From Zopfochytrium polystomum (taxonomy: Eukaryota > Chytridiomycota > Chytridiomycetes > Chytridiales > Chytridiaceae), in the NCBI GenBank assembly GCA_025765615.1, contig JAIVFJ010000234.1:1-64000 (forward strand): a DNA stretch of 64,000 bases. Reading direction: 5' to 3'. Shown in pieces: positions 46,735 through 57,411 of the stretch; the first letter of the stretch is position 1; each line of letters begins with the position of its first letter. The translations under genes were made by a program, and so were the position numbers. Under the pieces are notes generated by a model. That model worked only from the letters and a program-made list of their open reading frames with translations. It made no database searches and had not been told where the DNA came from.

Positions 46735-47506
46735 TGTTTCCATATGTTCCAGCAGGCTGCCCTTGCTTACCGGCCAACTCTTTTCACGTCTCTAAACTCT
46801 TCGACACAGGCCACGCCAACGCATGCCTCATCCTTTGCATCGCGCTCCGATACCTCTCCCTGCACGTCGACAGCCAGCACAAAGCGCACGAGGCGGCGGC
46901 AGAGCTGCAGCAGCAGCCCTTATCAACAGCGTCTAGGACGTTCGTGGACTGCGTGGCGATGGAGGCGGCGCGGCTGTTCAGTAACGGCACGTTCCCGTGG
47001 CCCAGCGAGCTTGTTGAGGACCTGGCGTCAGACGACGGCCGCTGGCTGCTGCCGCAAGGCTGCGTAGTGCGCTTCAGCCTCGACGGCCACCACCGCGACC
47101 CGGAAGTCTGGGGTCCCGACGCCGCCGCCTGGCGCCCCGAGCGGTTTCTCCCCGCCCTGACCACCCCATCCACCAACGCTGGCGGAGCGGCCCGAGCCGC
47201 CTTGCGACCGATACCCACGATGGGCTGGGTCCCGTTCGGCGTCGGCGCCCGCGCGTGCCCTGGGTCTCAATTGGGAATGCTGATGCTGAGGGTTTGCCTG
47301 ACTGCCATCGGTGGGTCCTTGATGAAGTTTTGTTTTTTTTTCTTCTCCTTTAGGCTCCTTTTTCCGTTGACGGTCATCCTCCAAAACAAAAAACATCCCC
47401 GCCAACAGTCCGCAACTACCACGTTTCGATGGAGACGTCCCGCGTGCCGTGGACCCTCGAGGAAATACACTTTGAGCACATGCTGTTCCGCCTGGAAAAA
47501 CGATGA
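45306..47506 (+). CDS. Microsomal cytochrome P450 (545 aa, 8 exons), paralogue of the 35-37 kb P450
   Basis: Exons: 45306-45529, 45592-45733, 45807-45873, 45934-45994, 46051-46315, 46422-46701, 46810-47310, 47409-47506 (in frame, TGA). An N-terminal hydrophobic Ala/Val segment serves as ER anchor; a second Met at 45324 is an alternative start. Motifs: I-helix AGGHAN, ExxR as EAAR, WRPERF and haem loop FGVGARACPG. The I-helix lacks both the usual acid and the threonine, so oxygen activation may be atypical. Exon sizes 2 and 3 (142 and 67 nt) equal those of the other P450. Likely tailoring enzyme of the same cluster; substrate unknown. Confidence 0.9.
46702..46734. repeat. (GT)n microsatellite at P450 intron donor
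   Basis: Intron 46702-46809 begins directly with the GT repeat, so the donor site is part of the microsatellite. Confidence 0.85.
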
Positions 47507-48193
47507 TGTGGTGCACTTGGTTGGATTGGTAGGGCGAGGGTTGGAAAGCTCCGTTCTCGACTCGTTTCCTGTTCGTTTGGTTCTATTTTTTAATTATCTT
47601 CTTCCCGCTTCGCTCGTGTTAAGGCTTGCGACCTCGTGATAATGAAATGCGCCCACTTCCTCCTTTTTTCTTCTCCTTTTTTTTTCTTTTTTTTTTTGCG
47701 CTGTCGAACGACAGCGGGCCGGTCCTACCACTTCAATGAATTCCTCGCTTCTGAAGGTCCACCCAACCTTAGACATATGCGTCTGCGATTTTGGTGCGCG
47801 GCTCGGCAAGCCAGGGACTATCGTTTCCGCCATACGCGGGCGGGTACGCGGCGGAACATCCGAGACGATTCTTTGCCTCGAGTACTGGGTTTGGTGGGCG
47901 AACTGCAACGTTTGAAATGAAGGAAAACTAGCAGTGGACGGTCGGTCTGTGGGTCCAGCGTCCAATAAATTCAACCGCCCAGCCGCGTCGATAGTTGAAA
48001 CTTCAACTACCCATCAATGTACATGTATATCCACTGAGTAGAAAGCCATCATTATCTCGATGTGAATGGAACAGTGCTGTTTTATTGCGCAACGGACAAA
48101 CGGGCTTTTAAAAAAACAAACGTGGAGAAAAAAAAAAAACAAACTACCAAGAAAATATTCTCGCATCGAATCAGCCTGGGCAAAACACCCCCC
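47507..48193. other. Intergenic between convergent P450 and SWIB genes, nothing recognised
   Basis: T-rich and A-rich stretches (47677-47698, 48110-48140) and no coding content; it probably holds the two 3' UTRs. Confidence 0.6.
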
Positions 48194-49390
48194 CTACTCG
48201 ACCTTTGTCAAATGCTTTCCAATGTACTTGTTCATCGCAAAGCTCGAGCACCGGTCGACGCCAAACACGGCGCGCAGCGCCTGGTCGCAGTTGATGAACC
48301 GCCGGTCGGCGGGGTCCTGCAGCTCGTGGGCGCGCACGTACTCCCAGATCTTCTTGACGACCTGCGGGCGCGATATCGGGTCCGAGCCGCCGACCACCAC
48401 CGCGAGGTCGGCGCTGACGGCAAGCGGCTGTTGCAAGCCTCCGCCACCGCCGCCGCCGCCGGCTCGCTTCGACTGCGACTTCGCCGCCTTGCTCTTTGCT
48501 GCTTTCCGCGGCTTCTTTGCCGCCTTTGCGTCCTCCAGTCCGTCGTCGCTGTCGCCGTCGTCGCCGTCGTCGTCGTCGCCGTCGTCGCTGCCGTCCTCAT
48601 CACCACCACCGCCTCCGCCGCCCTCCCCCGTGGCGTCGCCGACGCGGGTCAGGTGCTTCGACAGCAGCTTGTTCATGCGAAAGATGCCGACCGAGTCGAC
48701 GCGGAACACGTCGCGCAGCGGGCCGTCGCAGAGGATCTTTTGCCGGTTCGCCGGGTCCTGCAGGTCCTTGCCCTTGATGTAGGCCCACAGCCGCTTGACG
48801 ACCTCGGGGCGCGAGAGCGCGGGCGTGGCGTCGGAGGCGGCGGCGGTGTTTGCCTCGTCGGGCGGCGCGATGACGGCCGCGAGCGCCGGCGAGAGGTAGT
48901 ACGGTATCGCGAAACCGCCACCGACGCGCCGCTTTTTGGTCTTTGGCGCGCCCGCGGAGGAGGCGGTGGCCGCCGACCGGCGGGGTCGCTTGCGGGACGC
49001 GCTTGTTGTCGTCGCGTCGCCTCCGCCCCGCGTCTTCTTGACGGCCTTCCGGTCGTCGTCGTCGTCCTTGTCGTCGTCGTCCTTGTCGTCGTCGTCCTCG
49101 TCGTCGTCGTCCTCTGCAGCCGCTTCGGCGGCGAGCGCATCAAACACCTCGGTGATGACAGAGTTGATTGCGGGTTTGAGTTCGCCGTCGAGGTCGAGGT
49201 GCGGAAATTGCGGCTGCAGCAGTTTGCGGACTTGTCGGGATGTGACGGTGTCCAGGTCGGCGCCGCGGAGGGATTCGCGGATGCGGTCGCGGATGTCGGG
49301 GATGAGGGCGGCAAGCTTGTCATCCGGGTCGGCGGCGGCGGCAGCAGCAGCAGCGTCGCTGCCGCCGTCTTCGGTTTTTGTGGCGCCCAT
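48194..49390 (-). CDS. DEK_C plus tandem SWIB/MDM2-domain chromatin protein (398 aa, single exon)
   Basis: Nuclear, probably chromatin-associated. Start chosen at MGATK (49390) because the longer open frame upstream is low complexity. Order: N-terminal DEK_C-like helical domain (about residues 25-85, DLDTVTSRQVRK), an acidic Asp run, a basic Lys/Arg NLS-like stretch, first SWIB domain (about 180-265; LWAYIKGKDLQDPANR, FRMNKLLSKHL), a second acidic and Lys/Ala-rich spacer, and second SWIB domain at the C-terminus (IWEYVRAHELQDPADR, FAMNKYIGKHL). This architecture resembles fungal and plant SWIB proteins related to yeast Tri1/Uaf30. No introns, unlike its neighbours. It shares a 369 bp divergent promoter with PEN-2. 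Confidence 0.9.
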   Translation of the reverse strand: MGATKTEDGGSDAAAAAAAADPDDKLAALIPDIRDRIRESLRGADLDTVTSRQVRKLLQPQFPHLDLDGELKPAINSVITEVFDALAAEAAAEDDDDEDDDDKDDDDKDDDDDRKAVKKTRGGGDATTTSASRKRPRRSAATASSAGAPKTKKRRVGGGFAIPYYLSPALAAVIAPPDEANTAAASDATPALSRPEVVKRLWAYIKGKDLQDPANRQKILCDGPLRDVFRVDSVGIFRMNKLLSKHLTRVGDATGEGGGGGGGDEDGSDDGDDDDGDDGDSDDGLEDAKAAKKPRKAAKSKAAKSQSKRAGGGGGGGGLQQPLAVSADLAVVVGGSDPISRPQVVKKIWEYVRAHELQDPADRRFINCDQALRAVFGVDRCSSFAMNKYIGKHLTKVE

Positions 49391-49759
49391 TGTTTGCGCC
49401 GGAGGGGTGGAGATCGCGAGGAAAGAAGAGGAGAGGAGAGGAGAGGAGAGGAGAGGAGAGGAGAGGAAAGGACAGGGGAGGACGAAGGGGCGATCAAGTG
49501 AGAGAGAGAGAGTGTGTGTGTGTGTGTGTGGTAGTGAGGGAGTGCGGAGGCAGCAGTTAGTATAGTTAGTTAGTTTGTGAAGGCGAGGAGGGGGAAGCGC
49601 GGGCCCTCCTCGCGTTCGTTGGTTGTTTTCTGTGCGAGCGGACACAAGTCGAAGGGAGGAGGAGGAAGTGCCGAAATACACATGTATCACGTGCCGCAGT
49701 ACCACCAACCAAACCAAACCAAACCAAACCAAACCAAACCAAATCAACCGACAAAAAAA
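49391..49759. promoter_or_regulatory. Divergent promoter SWIB protein / PEN-2 with pentanucleotide repeats
   Basis: Contains an (AGGAG)n tract at 49427-49470, a short GA-GT tract (49500-49530) and a tandem AACCA-type repeat at 49703-49745 just before the PEN-2 start. No defined factor site recognised. Confidence 0.55.
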
Positions 49760-50220
49760 ATGGCCACCAAGCCCCGGAGCGACGTCGAGCGCATGGAGCC
49801 CGCCGAGGTGCACAAGCTCGCCCGCAACTACTTTGTTGGCGGCTGCCTGTGCCTGCCGTGGCTGTGGCTCGTCAACTTCATCTACATCTACCCCGCCGCA
49901 CGCAAGCGATCCGACCTGCCCGCCTCCGTCCGCACCTGTGAGTGTAGTTTGTGTGTAGCGTTGCGTCTGTGTGTTGTTGTCGAACTGATCTCATTTGTGG
50001 ATCGATTTCTTCCCGCCCACAACCACCCCCCTTCTGATGCCCTCCGTTCGATCGATCGCCCCCCACCCACCCACCCACCCCGCCAGACCTCTACCTGTCG
50101 CTGGCGGGATCCGTCGTCTGGACGATCGCCCTGACCGTCTGGATGTCGCTGTACTTTACCCGCCGCAACTACTGGGGCTCTTTTGGCGACCTGATCTCGA
50201 TATCGCTGCCAAAGGGCTGA
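49760..50220 (+). CDS. PEN2: Gamma-secretase subunit PEN-2 (103 aa, 2 exons)
   Basis: Small membrane subunit of the presenilin/gamma-secretase intramembrane protease. Exons 49760-49937 and 50087-50220, phase 1 junction. Length (103 aa) agrees with animal PEN-2 (101 aa). Landmarks: an N-terminal YFVGG segment, the membrane hairpin LPWLWLVNFIYIYP, the second helix SVVWTIALTVWMSLYF, and the C-terminal WGSFGDLISISLPKG, which corresponds to the family's WG..GDYLS..P ending (Tyr replaced by Ile at one site). Its presence implies an otherwise complete gamma-secretase in this organism. Confidence 0.9.
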
Positions 50221-50340
50221 AAACGAACCCTACCATACCAACCAAACCAGCCAACCAACCAACGGAAAAAAAGAAAACTGAAGGCGAGAATCAGAGAGCG
50301 ACCGCACAGGGGGCAAGATCTGGATTGCGGATGGGTTTTA

Positions 50341-50375
<35 letters not shown>

Positions 50376-50981
50376 CCGCCCCGTCTCCCCACATATTTCA
50401 ATGTACAGTACAACATCCAACTCCCCAACCCCTTCGCTCCCCGACACTCGGTCCATAACCCTTTGTCTTTTAAATTGTTTTTTGTTTTACGGCCAAGTCG
50501 CCAAAACGAACTTTTATAAAGCCCAATCTCGCAGGCCGGGTGGGTTATTTCTTGTTCGTTTCTTCGTTTCCGCAACACGAAAAACGATGCGAGTGCGGCG
50601 GAGGGGCGTTTTGGGTGAGGTGTCAACACAGGCATCAAAATGTATATTATATTGGAGGGGGGACAAAACAAAAACAAAAAAAAAGGGAAAAAAAAAACGC
50701 CAAATATGCCCCAAGCCGGGAGAGGGGCGAAGTTTTTATGTGGAAAGACTCCAGATGGAGTGCAGAAGCTAACTTATTGGACTTGGGATACCAGAGTGGA
50801 TACCACGGGGGAAAGAAAAAGGGGGGGAAAATTGGACACACACCCACAAACAACCACACCAAACAGAAAGAGAAAAAAAAAAAAGAAAAAAAAAAAAAAG
50901 AAAGAAAGAAAGAAAGAAAGGGAGAGAGAAAAATAGAGCAGGGGCTGCACCACACCCACACACAAGGGCTCAGCGTCATTT

Positions 50982-51015
<34 letters not shown>

Positions 51016-51259
51016 TATTATTTACCCTACATTTCTTTTTGATTTTTTTCTTTCTACTTCTTCTTTTCCGAGGGGGGCGTATTCGTTTCAACCAACACGT
51101 CGAACAAGAAAAACAAGAGGAAGAAAAAAAAAAAAAAAAAAAAAAAGAGCAGACGAATCGAGAAGAACAAGAAAAAAAAACGCAAGTGCCGCAGCAAAAA
51201 GAAGACCGAAAAAAGGACGGAGAGTCAACGCGAGTTGGACTCCTTGGAGGGGGGAACCA
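50221..51259. other. Low-complexity intergenic region
   Basis: T32 run at about 50344-50375, several A-rich runs (50690, 50875-50930, 51127-51147), an (AC)n tract at 50983-51010 and purine-rich sequence. No coding signal. Confidence 0.7.
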
Positions 51260-53173
51260 TTACTTTAACCTTGTTGTTGTTGCCGTCTTTGTTTTGTTGA
51301 CGAGCGCGTGGGCCGACTTGTAAATCCGGTGGAAGAGAGGGCTCAGGTGCGGCGCGGTCTCTGTAAAGTCTGCGCAGGGGAGAAGAACGGAGGAGGAAGC
51401 GAGAAACCGGGTGAGCGGGCAGGAAAAAGCACAATAGACAGAACGAAAAAAAAAAAAAAGAGGAAAAAAATAGGACAACTCACTCCACGTCTTGAGCACC
51501 AGATCCTCCCTCTCGACCAAATCCACGCAATGCTTCAACCCCAAATAATCCCCCAAATAGAAAAAATTCAAGCCGTCCCTCCCGCGAACGGTCTCGCCAA
51601 TGACGGGGGCGACGTAGGTCCTCGCGACGGCGAACGGCTCGAGGTCCTCGCCGTAGCAGTGCTTGACGCCGTTCCAGTGCATGAACGCGGGCTTGGGCAC
51701 GTACGAGTTGTCGAGGTCCGACGCGTCGTCGTCGTCGCCGTCCTTGAAGTCGAGCTGCAGCATGTTGAGCCCGCAGAACTTTGCCGTCGACGGGATCGAC
51801 ACTTTGGTCGGCGAGCTCGCGTTGGCGAGGAGCCGGATCCCGCCGCGTGGGTGCGTGTCGTTGATCAGCTGCCCGACGACTTGGAGGTAGTGCGGGACCA
51901 TGAAAAAGGGCGTGCCGGACGCTTTCCAACCCCAGAAGAAGAGCTCTTTGTCGCCCCAAAAGTACTTGAAGGGCCGGTGGAGAGAGGGAGGAGGGGGACG
52001 TTTGTTTTTTTTTTGTTTTGTTTTGTTTTTTGTTTTATTTTTGTGAGGCAACCCGGAAACTCCAACAGTTGCAGATCGCAGCGGGCGAACTCACGTTAAA
52101 ATAGTACTTTGCCTCAGCCGCCAGATGCTGTGTGAGCTTGATCGCTGTCCAAGTCTTCATCTTGTCGATAAAGATGATGCCGCTCTCGATCTCCTGTCCG
52201 TCAAAGTACTCGTCCTCGAGATCCATCGTTTTCCACAGCCCGCTATCCTTTGGCCGCTTGTTAAAGTCCGGCCAGAAAATGGCGCCGTAGCGATCAAACG
52301 TTTTCGAGTCGAAAAAGAGGTTGGGGTCGACCAGCGGCATGACGTCCGGGTCGAGGAAGAGGACCTGCTGGAACGGCGCAGAGAGGATCGCGTCGACTTT
52401 GGGCCCACCGAGCGTCAGTTCCCGCTCGCCCCAGTCGTACAACTGGATCGTGTGCGTCATGTCGACGAGGGTGATGTTTTGTGAACTGTGACGGGAGGTG
52501 GGGGAGGTGAAGGCACAAAAGATCAGCGCAACTCCCACGATCGAGTCACCCTCAGATGTCCGTCCAGACCCCCTCCCTACCTCAGCATCGCCAGCGTGCC
52601 CTCCGAGATCTGATCGCGGAGGTACGCAAACGCGACGGGTAGCTCGCAGCCCATTTCGCGGAGGAACATTGCGGCCATGACGGCGTTGGGCGCGCTCTTT
52701 TCGTGGCCGGTGAGGACGACGCCGCGCGACCCCGGTTTCCAGTGGACGGCGTGCGGGTTGTAGGGTTTGAGGGCCTCGAGGTAGCGGATCCACTTTGATC
52801 GCTGGAGGGCGTCGCGGTATTCTTGGGCGTAGCGGGAGAGGGAGGAGGAGGCGGAGCGGAGGGAGAGGAAGAGGACGAGGGCGAGGGCGAGGAGGGTGAG
52901 GACGCGCCGAAGGAGGCGGGAGGAGCGCAGGTATGGCGGCACGGCGGCGAGCAGACGGGACGCGGAGGAATCGGCCGTCGACCAGGACGACCACGACGAC
53001 CACGAAGACGACGACGACGACGACGCGACGGTGAGGCCCTGCCACCAAGCGAGGCTGTTGCTGCTGCTGCCACTGCCGCTGCTGCCGCCGCTGCCGGACT
53101 TTGACGACGAGAGCGGGTGATCTGTCGCCATGAGGCCGCCGGGCGACGGCTGCTGCGGCGGCGGCTTCCGCAC
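51260..53173 (-). CDS. Alpha-mannosyltransferase, MNN1-like type II Golgi protein (524 aa, 4 exons)
   Basis: Golgi glycosyltransferase extending mannose chains on glycoproteins. Exons 53173-52581, 52485-52095, 51964-51484, 51369-51260 (in frame, TAA). A Ser-rich cytosolic tail is followed by one membrane anchor (VLTLLALALVLFLSL). The luminal catalytic part contains GVVLTGHEK, ELPVAFAYL, the DxD-type motif FLDPDVMPLVDP, the acceptor-side segment ESGIIFIDK and a C-terminal HWNGVKHCYG with the conserved His. This is typical of fungal Mannosyl_trans3 proteins. An alternative start at 53131 is possible. Confidence 0.87.
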
Positions 53174-53289
53174 ATTCGATCGTTCGTTGAGGGTCTAGTG
53201 AAGAAGGGGGCATGTTGGTCGTTCTTTATGTTTTTCCTTTTTCTCACTCTCACTCTCGCTTCTTCTCTCTCCTACTCTCTCTCTCTGCT

Positions 53290-53447
<158 letters not shown>

Positions 53448-53805
53448 GCTGTTTCCCATCTCTTGTCTGTCGGTCCGTCTCTGTGCAGCATGTTGGTAGC
53501 GTGTCTCCTTTTCACAACGACCAGCACAAAAAAAGAAGCAAACGGCTCGACAGACAGAATGCGTTTTTTTTTTTTTGGGGGGCTGCCCGCTCCCCCTCAT
53601 TCCGCTTTGCTTCAGTTTGGTGTGCTGAACAGGGAGGGGCGCTTTTCGGCGACATTCAAACCACACTCCACTTCCTCCGTCCATACATACATACACACGC
53701 GAGGACAAAAGGAAGATTTGTGCATTAATGTAAATCCCCCTTTCCCCCGGCGCGCACTCACCCACCCCAGCAACGGTCCGGTCCGTCCATCACAGCGATG
53801 CTCCC

Positions 53806-56441
53806 CTACCCCTCTCTCGCACCGCCGTTACCGTTACCGTTGCCGTCGTCGTCGCCGTCGTCAACATCGTCGTCCTCGTCCGAATCCACCGTCTGCGGTA
53901 ACGCCGTCATCCCGGCGGGCGGCGCGTCGAACCCAAACAGGCCGCTCGCGGACGCGCTCCCGCCGCCGCTCCCACCGCCGCCGCCGCCGCCGCACCGCCG
54001 TCCCCACAGGTCGGCCGGCCACCCGCCGCGCCACCGGAAAAGGAACCACCACACGGCGGCCCCCGCGGCGAGCACGGCCGCGGCGGCCGCGGCTTCTGCC
54101 GGCCGCTCGACACACCCGAGGGCGACGGCGCCGGCCGCGATGGCGCAGAACGCCCACGCCGCCGCGTCGCGGGCGAGCCGGCGCGCCGCGGCGGCGGCGG
54201 CGGCGGCAGCTGGTTGTCCCAGAAACGACGACGACGACGACGACGACGAAGACGGAGACGCCCCAGCCGCTGCGGACAGCGGCACGCCGAGGCCGACCCA
54301 CTCTTCGCCGTCGTCGTCGATGGGCGTCCAGTCCCCGCCGCCGCCGCCGACGCCGGAGCGGGCGGCGTCGCCGGCGAGCCAGTCCGGCTGCCGGCGGTGG
54401 TGGTGGTGGTTTCGGCTGCGGCGCCGAAGCACGGCGAGAGCGGCCACCGCGCCGCCGTAAAAGGGCCACGTGAGGAGCGCCCGGAGCGTCACGAGGCGGT
54501 CGAAGCCGGCGCCGGCGAGGATCATGGCCGACGCGAGCGCCGCGATAGCGAGGAGGGCACGCGCGGGGACGGCCCCCGGCGTCGGTGGCGAGGTCGCGGC
54601 GGCCGCTGAATATGATGAGGACGAAGAGGAGGAGGACCCCCACCACCAGACTCCGGATTGCGCAAAGGCGGCCGGCGCGTACTGTAGGCGGGCGGCGGCG
54701 GCCAGGGTGCGCGAACCGGTGAAGAGCGCGGCGTTGAGGGTTCCAAGGGTGGAGCCGAGGACGATGAGGGGGATGATGACAGCGGCGGGCGCGCCAAACA
54801 GGTGCCGGCCAAAGTCAGTCGCGAGGGTCGTGGACGTGCGGATGACTGTGTCGGAGATGAGCGCGTAGACTTGTAAAGGGGAGGAAATGTGCTTGGTCAG
54901 AAGAATGACAAGTGGGAGAAAGGAGACTTGGTTGAATAAGACTCAATCTCGAGTTCTGAGCGACTTACGGCCAAAATTGAAGAGGAGATACACAAAGATG
55001 ACGATGCAGGGACCGATTACGATCGCCCGCGGCAGGTCCCTTTCGGGATTCTTTAGCTCGCCCGTCACCAAATTCAAATTGTTCCTACAGGCAAATGATG
55101 TAAGCACCACACATAAACGTTTTTGGGTTGGAAGAGAAGGACCACCGAACATAAATTGAAGCACTTACCACCCCTCATACGCCCACAGCGCCGTGAAGAG
55201 CGCGACAGCGTATCCGCCTGGGCTTGCGCTGCTCTCCCCAAACTTTGCCGGATCAAAGTTTCCGAACCGCGACGGGCCGTCCTCGGCGCGGGCGACGGCC
55301 CTCGCAAAGTGCGCGACGCCAACAGCCCCGACGACCAGCAGCGCAAGGATCTTTGCGATGGTGAAAGCGTCCTGGATGCGCGCGCCGATGCGCGTGGACG
55401 CGAGGTTGGCGGCGGTGAGGGACCACAGCAGGAGGAGCGCGGCGACTCGGGCGACGACGGCGGTCGCAAGGGCCGTATTGCCGTTGCCGCTGGCGTCGTC
55501 GCCCGGCAGCGGGCCGGGCTTGTGGCCGAGGACGACGAGGCGGGCGGCGTACTCGCCAAAGACGATGGCGATGACGGCGAGCTCGGCTGGACGAACAAGG
55601 AGGTTGGTGGACCACGAGAAGAGGAAAGAGGGAAGTGAGCCGAACGCGTCTTGGAGGTACAGGAGCTCGCCGCCGTTTCCCGGGATCGAGGCGCCGAGCT
55701 CGGCGTAGCATGAGGATCCGAGGAGGACGATAAATCCTGCGACGAGCCACACTGCCATCTGCGAAAAAAAGAGTGTAAGCACGCGACCATGTAGAGGGGA
55801 CGCATACAGCGCATGCTATGCTCTCGGAATACTTACAGCCGCGTACGCCGATCCGACGGTGACAAAAACCGGCCCAGGCGACGCAAAGATTCCGCTTCCA
55901 ATGGACAGGCCGACTATCAGGCTGATTCCCGTGAGGAGCCCGATCGACTGCCGCGACTACCGGCAAAAACACAGGACTCAGATCTCTAAATAGACACCTC
56001 CTGAGCAGCCCGTCTCCGCAGCACCCCACAAACCTCGTTAGCGTCGGGCGCGAGGGTGCTCGACAGCGGGATCATGAGCGTGTCGCCAAAGTCGAAAAAG
56101 GCGCTACCGTCGCTGCTGAGCCTGCTCATGGACGATCGCATCGTTGCGGCCGCGCCGAGGCCAGAGTCAGACAGTGGAAGCTGGAAATGGAACGCGGCGC
56201 TGGATGGGGCGGCGGCGCCGGCGGCGGCGGCGCCCGGTGCGCTCGTTGTGTGGGAAAAGCCTCGATCCCGCGCGTGATCGCCGGAGTCGCCGCCATCGTC
56301 GTCGTCGTCGCTGTCGAGCGCGCTGGGTACGGGAGCAGGCTTGAGGCGGGCGTTTCGTGGAGATCGCGGGGAACGCGCCAACGTTGGGGACGGCGCTGGC
56401 GACGCCCCAGCACTTGACACGGCAGCCATTGCGGGATTCAT
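53806..56441 (-). CDS. APC-superfamily amino-acid transporter, LAT type (765 aa, 5 exons)
   Basis: Plasma- or vacuolar-membrane amino-acid permease. Exons 56441-56034, 55956-55837, 55758-55169, 55084-54969, 54869-53806 (in frame, TAG). A long polar N-terminal tail precedes the core. TM1 carries GLSIGSGIFASPG, the unwound substrate-binding glycine motif. TM2-3 have CYAELGASIPGNGGE and FSWSTNLLVRP. TM6-7 have ALWAYEGW followed by NLNLVTGELKNPERDLPRAI, all diagnostic of LAT/y+LAT and fungal methionine-permease relatives. Unusual: the C-terminal third contains long Ser, Ala, Gly and Asp runs between helices and an acidic DEDDD tail. Start may alternatively be at 56492. Confidence 0.88.
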
Positions 56442-57237
56442 GTTTTCTGACAATCGCTGCCCCAGTCCAGCCGAGTATTTACAGCCCACCAAACAGTTTT
56501 TCGCGGACTGCTTGCCCTCGCTTGCCCGCCCCTCCCAAGCAACCCGTCATCCACCAAGAGGTACTCCCAGTGCACTACGTGAACCAACAGAGAATATTTG
56601 GTTTACCCCCGACATTCACGACGACGGCGAGTCCGCTCTCTGCACACAAGGAAGCAGACCTGGGCGAATGCCCTGCACGAGCTTCCCGCTTTTGGAGGGA
56701 CAGTGGGTTGATGGGAGTTGGGTGCGAGCCTTGGAGGATGATGGCGTGAAGGTAATTGGAATCGAATTTGATCCTTCTGTTATTTAGCCTATTTTGGAGG
56801 GGAGTGCGAGTCATTTCAGACCTCCTATCGCGACAAGGACGTAAGCGGGTAGTGCACATGTCGCTGCTTTTTTTTTTAAGACGAGTGCACCCCACGCAGC
56901 TCACCGAGCAGGACAGCACAAAATAATATTTGAGCGAGAGAGGGAACCACAGGACGTGCAGTATGTACTGTTTGTGTCTGCTCACGTGACTGCAAGGATG
57001 TGTCACGTGCCTTTCTTGTTTGCCCAACAAAGAAAACAAAAACACGAGGACACGAAAAGGAAAAAGAAAAAAAAAAAAAAAAAAAAAGGAGAAAAAAAGG
57101 CACAAGCATACGCACGCAGTATGCTGAGATATCTACGCTCCATTGTTCTTCCGTCTTCTCCCGGCGTGAGGCGCCACGGACGAAGTTGGTTTGAGACGGA
57201 CTCGAAACAGAGAAGGGGGAAAAGAAAAAAGAGAGAG
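56442..57237. other. Intergenic, nothing recognised
   Basis: Only an A-rich run at about 57060-57087 stands out. Confidence 0.55.
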
Positions 57238-57240
57238 AGG

Positions 57241-57312
<72 letters not shown>
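57238..57312. repeat. (GA)n microsatellite upstream of GH28 relic
   Basis: About 36 GA units about 100 bp before the presumed start region of the polygalacturonase relic. Confidence 0.92.
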
Positions 57313-57315
<3 letters not shown>

Positions 57316-57411
57316 GTCAATCAGGGATTACGAACCACTGCAAATAAAGCAAACAAACAAAAACAAGCGAAAAAAAAAAAAAAACTTCAAAAAACCAACG
57401 AACATACATAT

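Noticed and set aside
48062..49501. 479-codon plus-strand frame
   Set aside because: Antisense to the SWIB protein; an Arg/Val-rich shadow without motifs.
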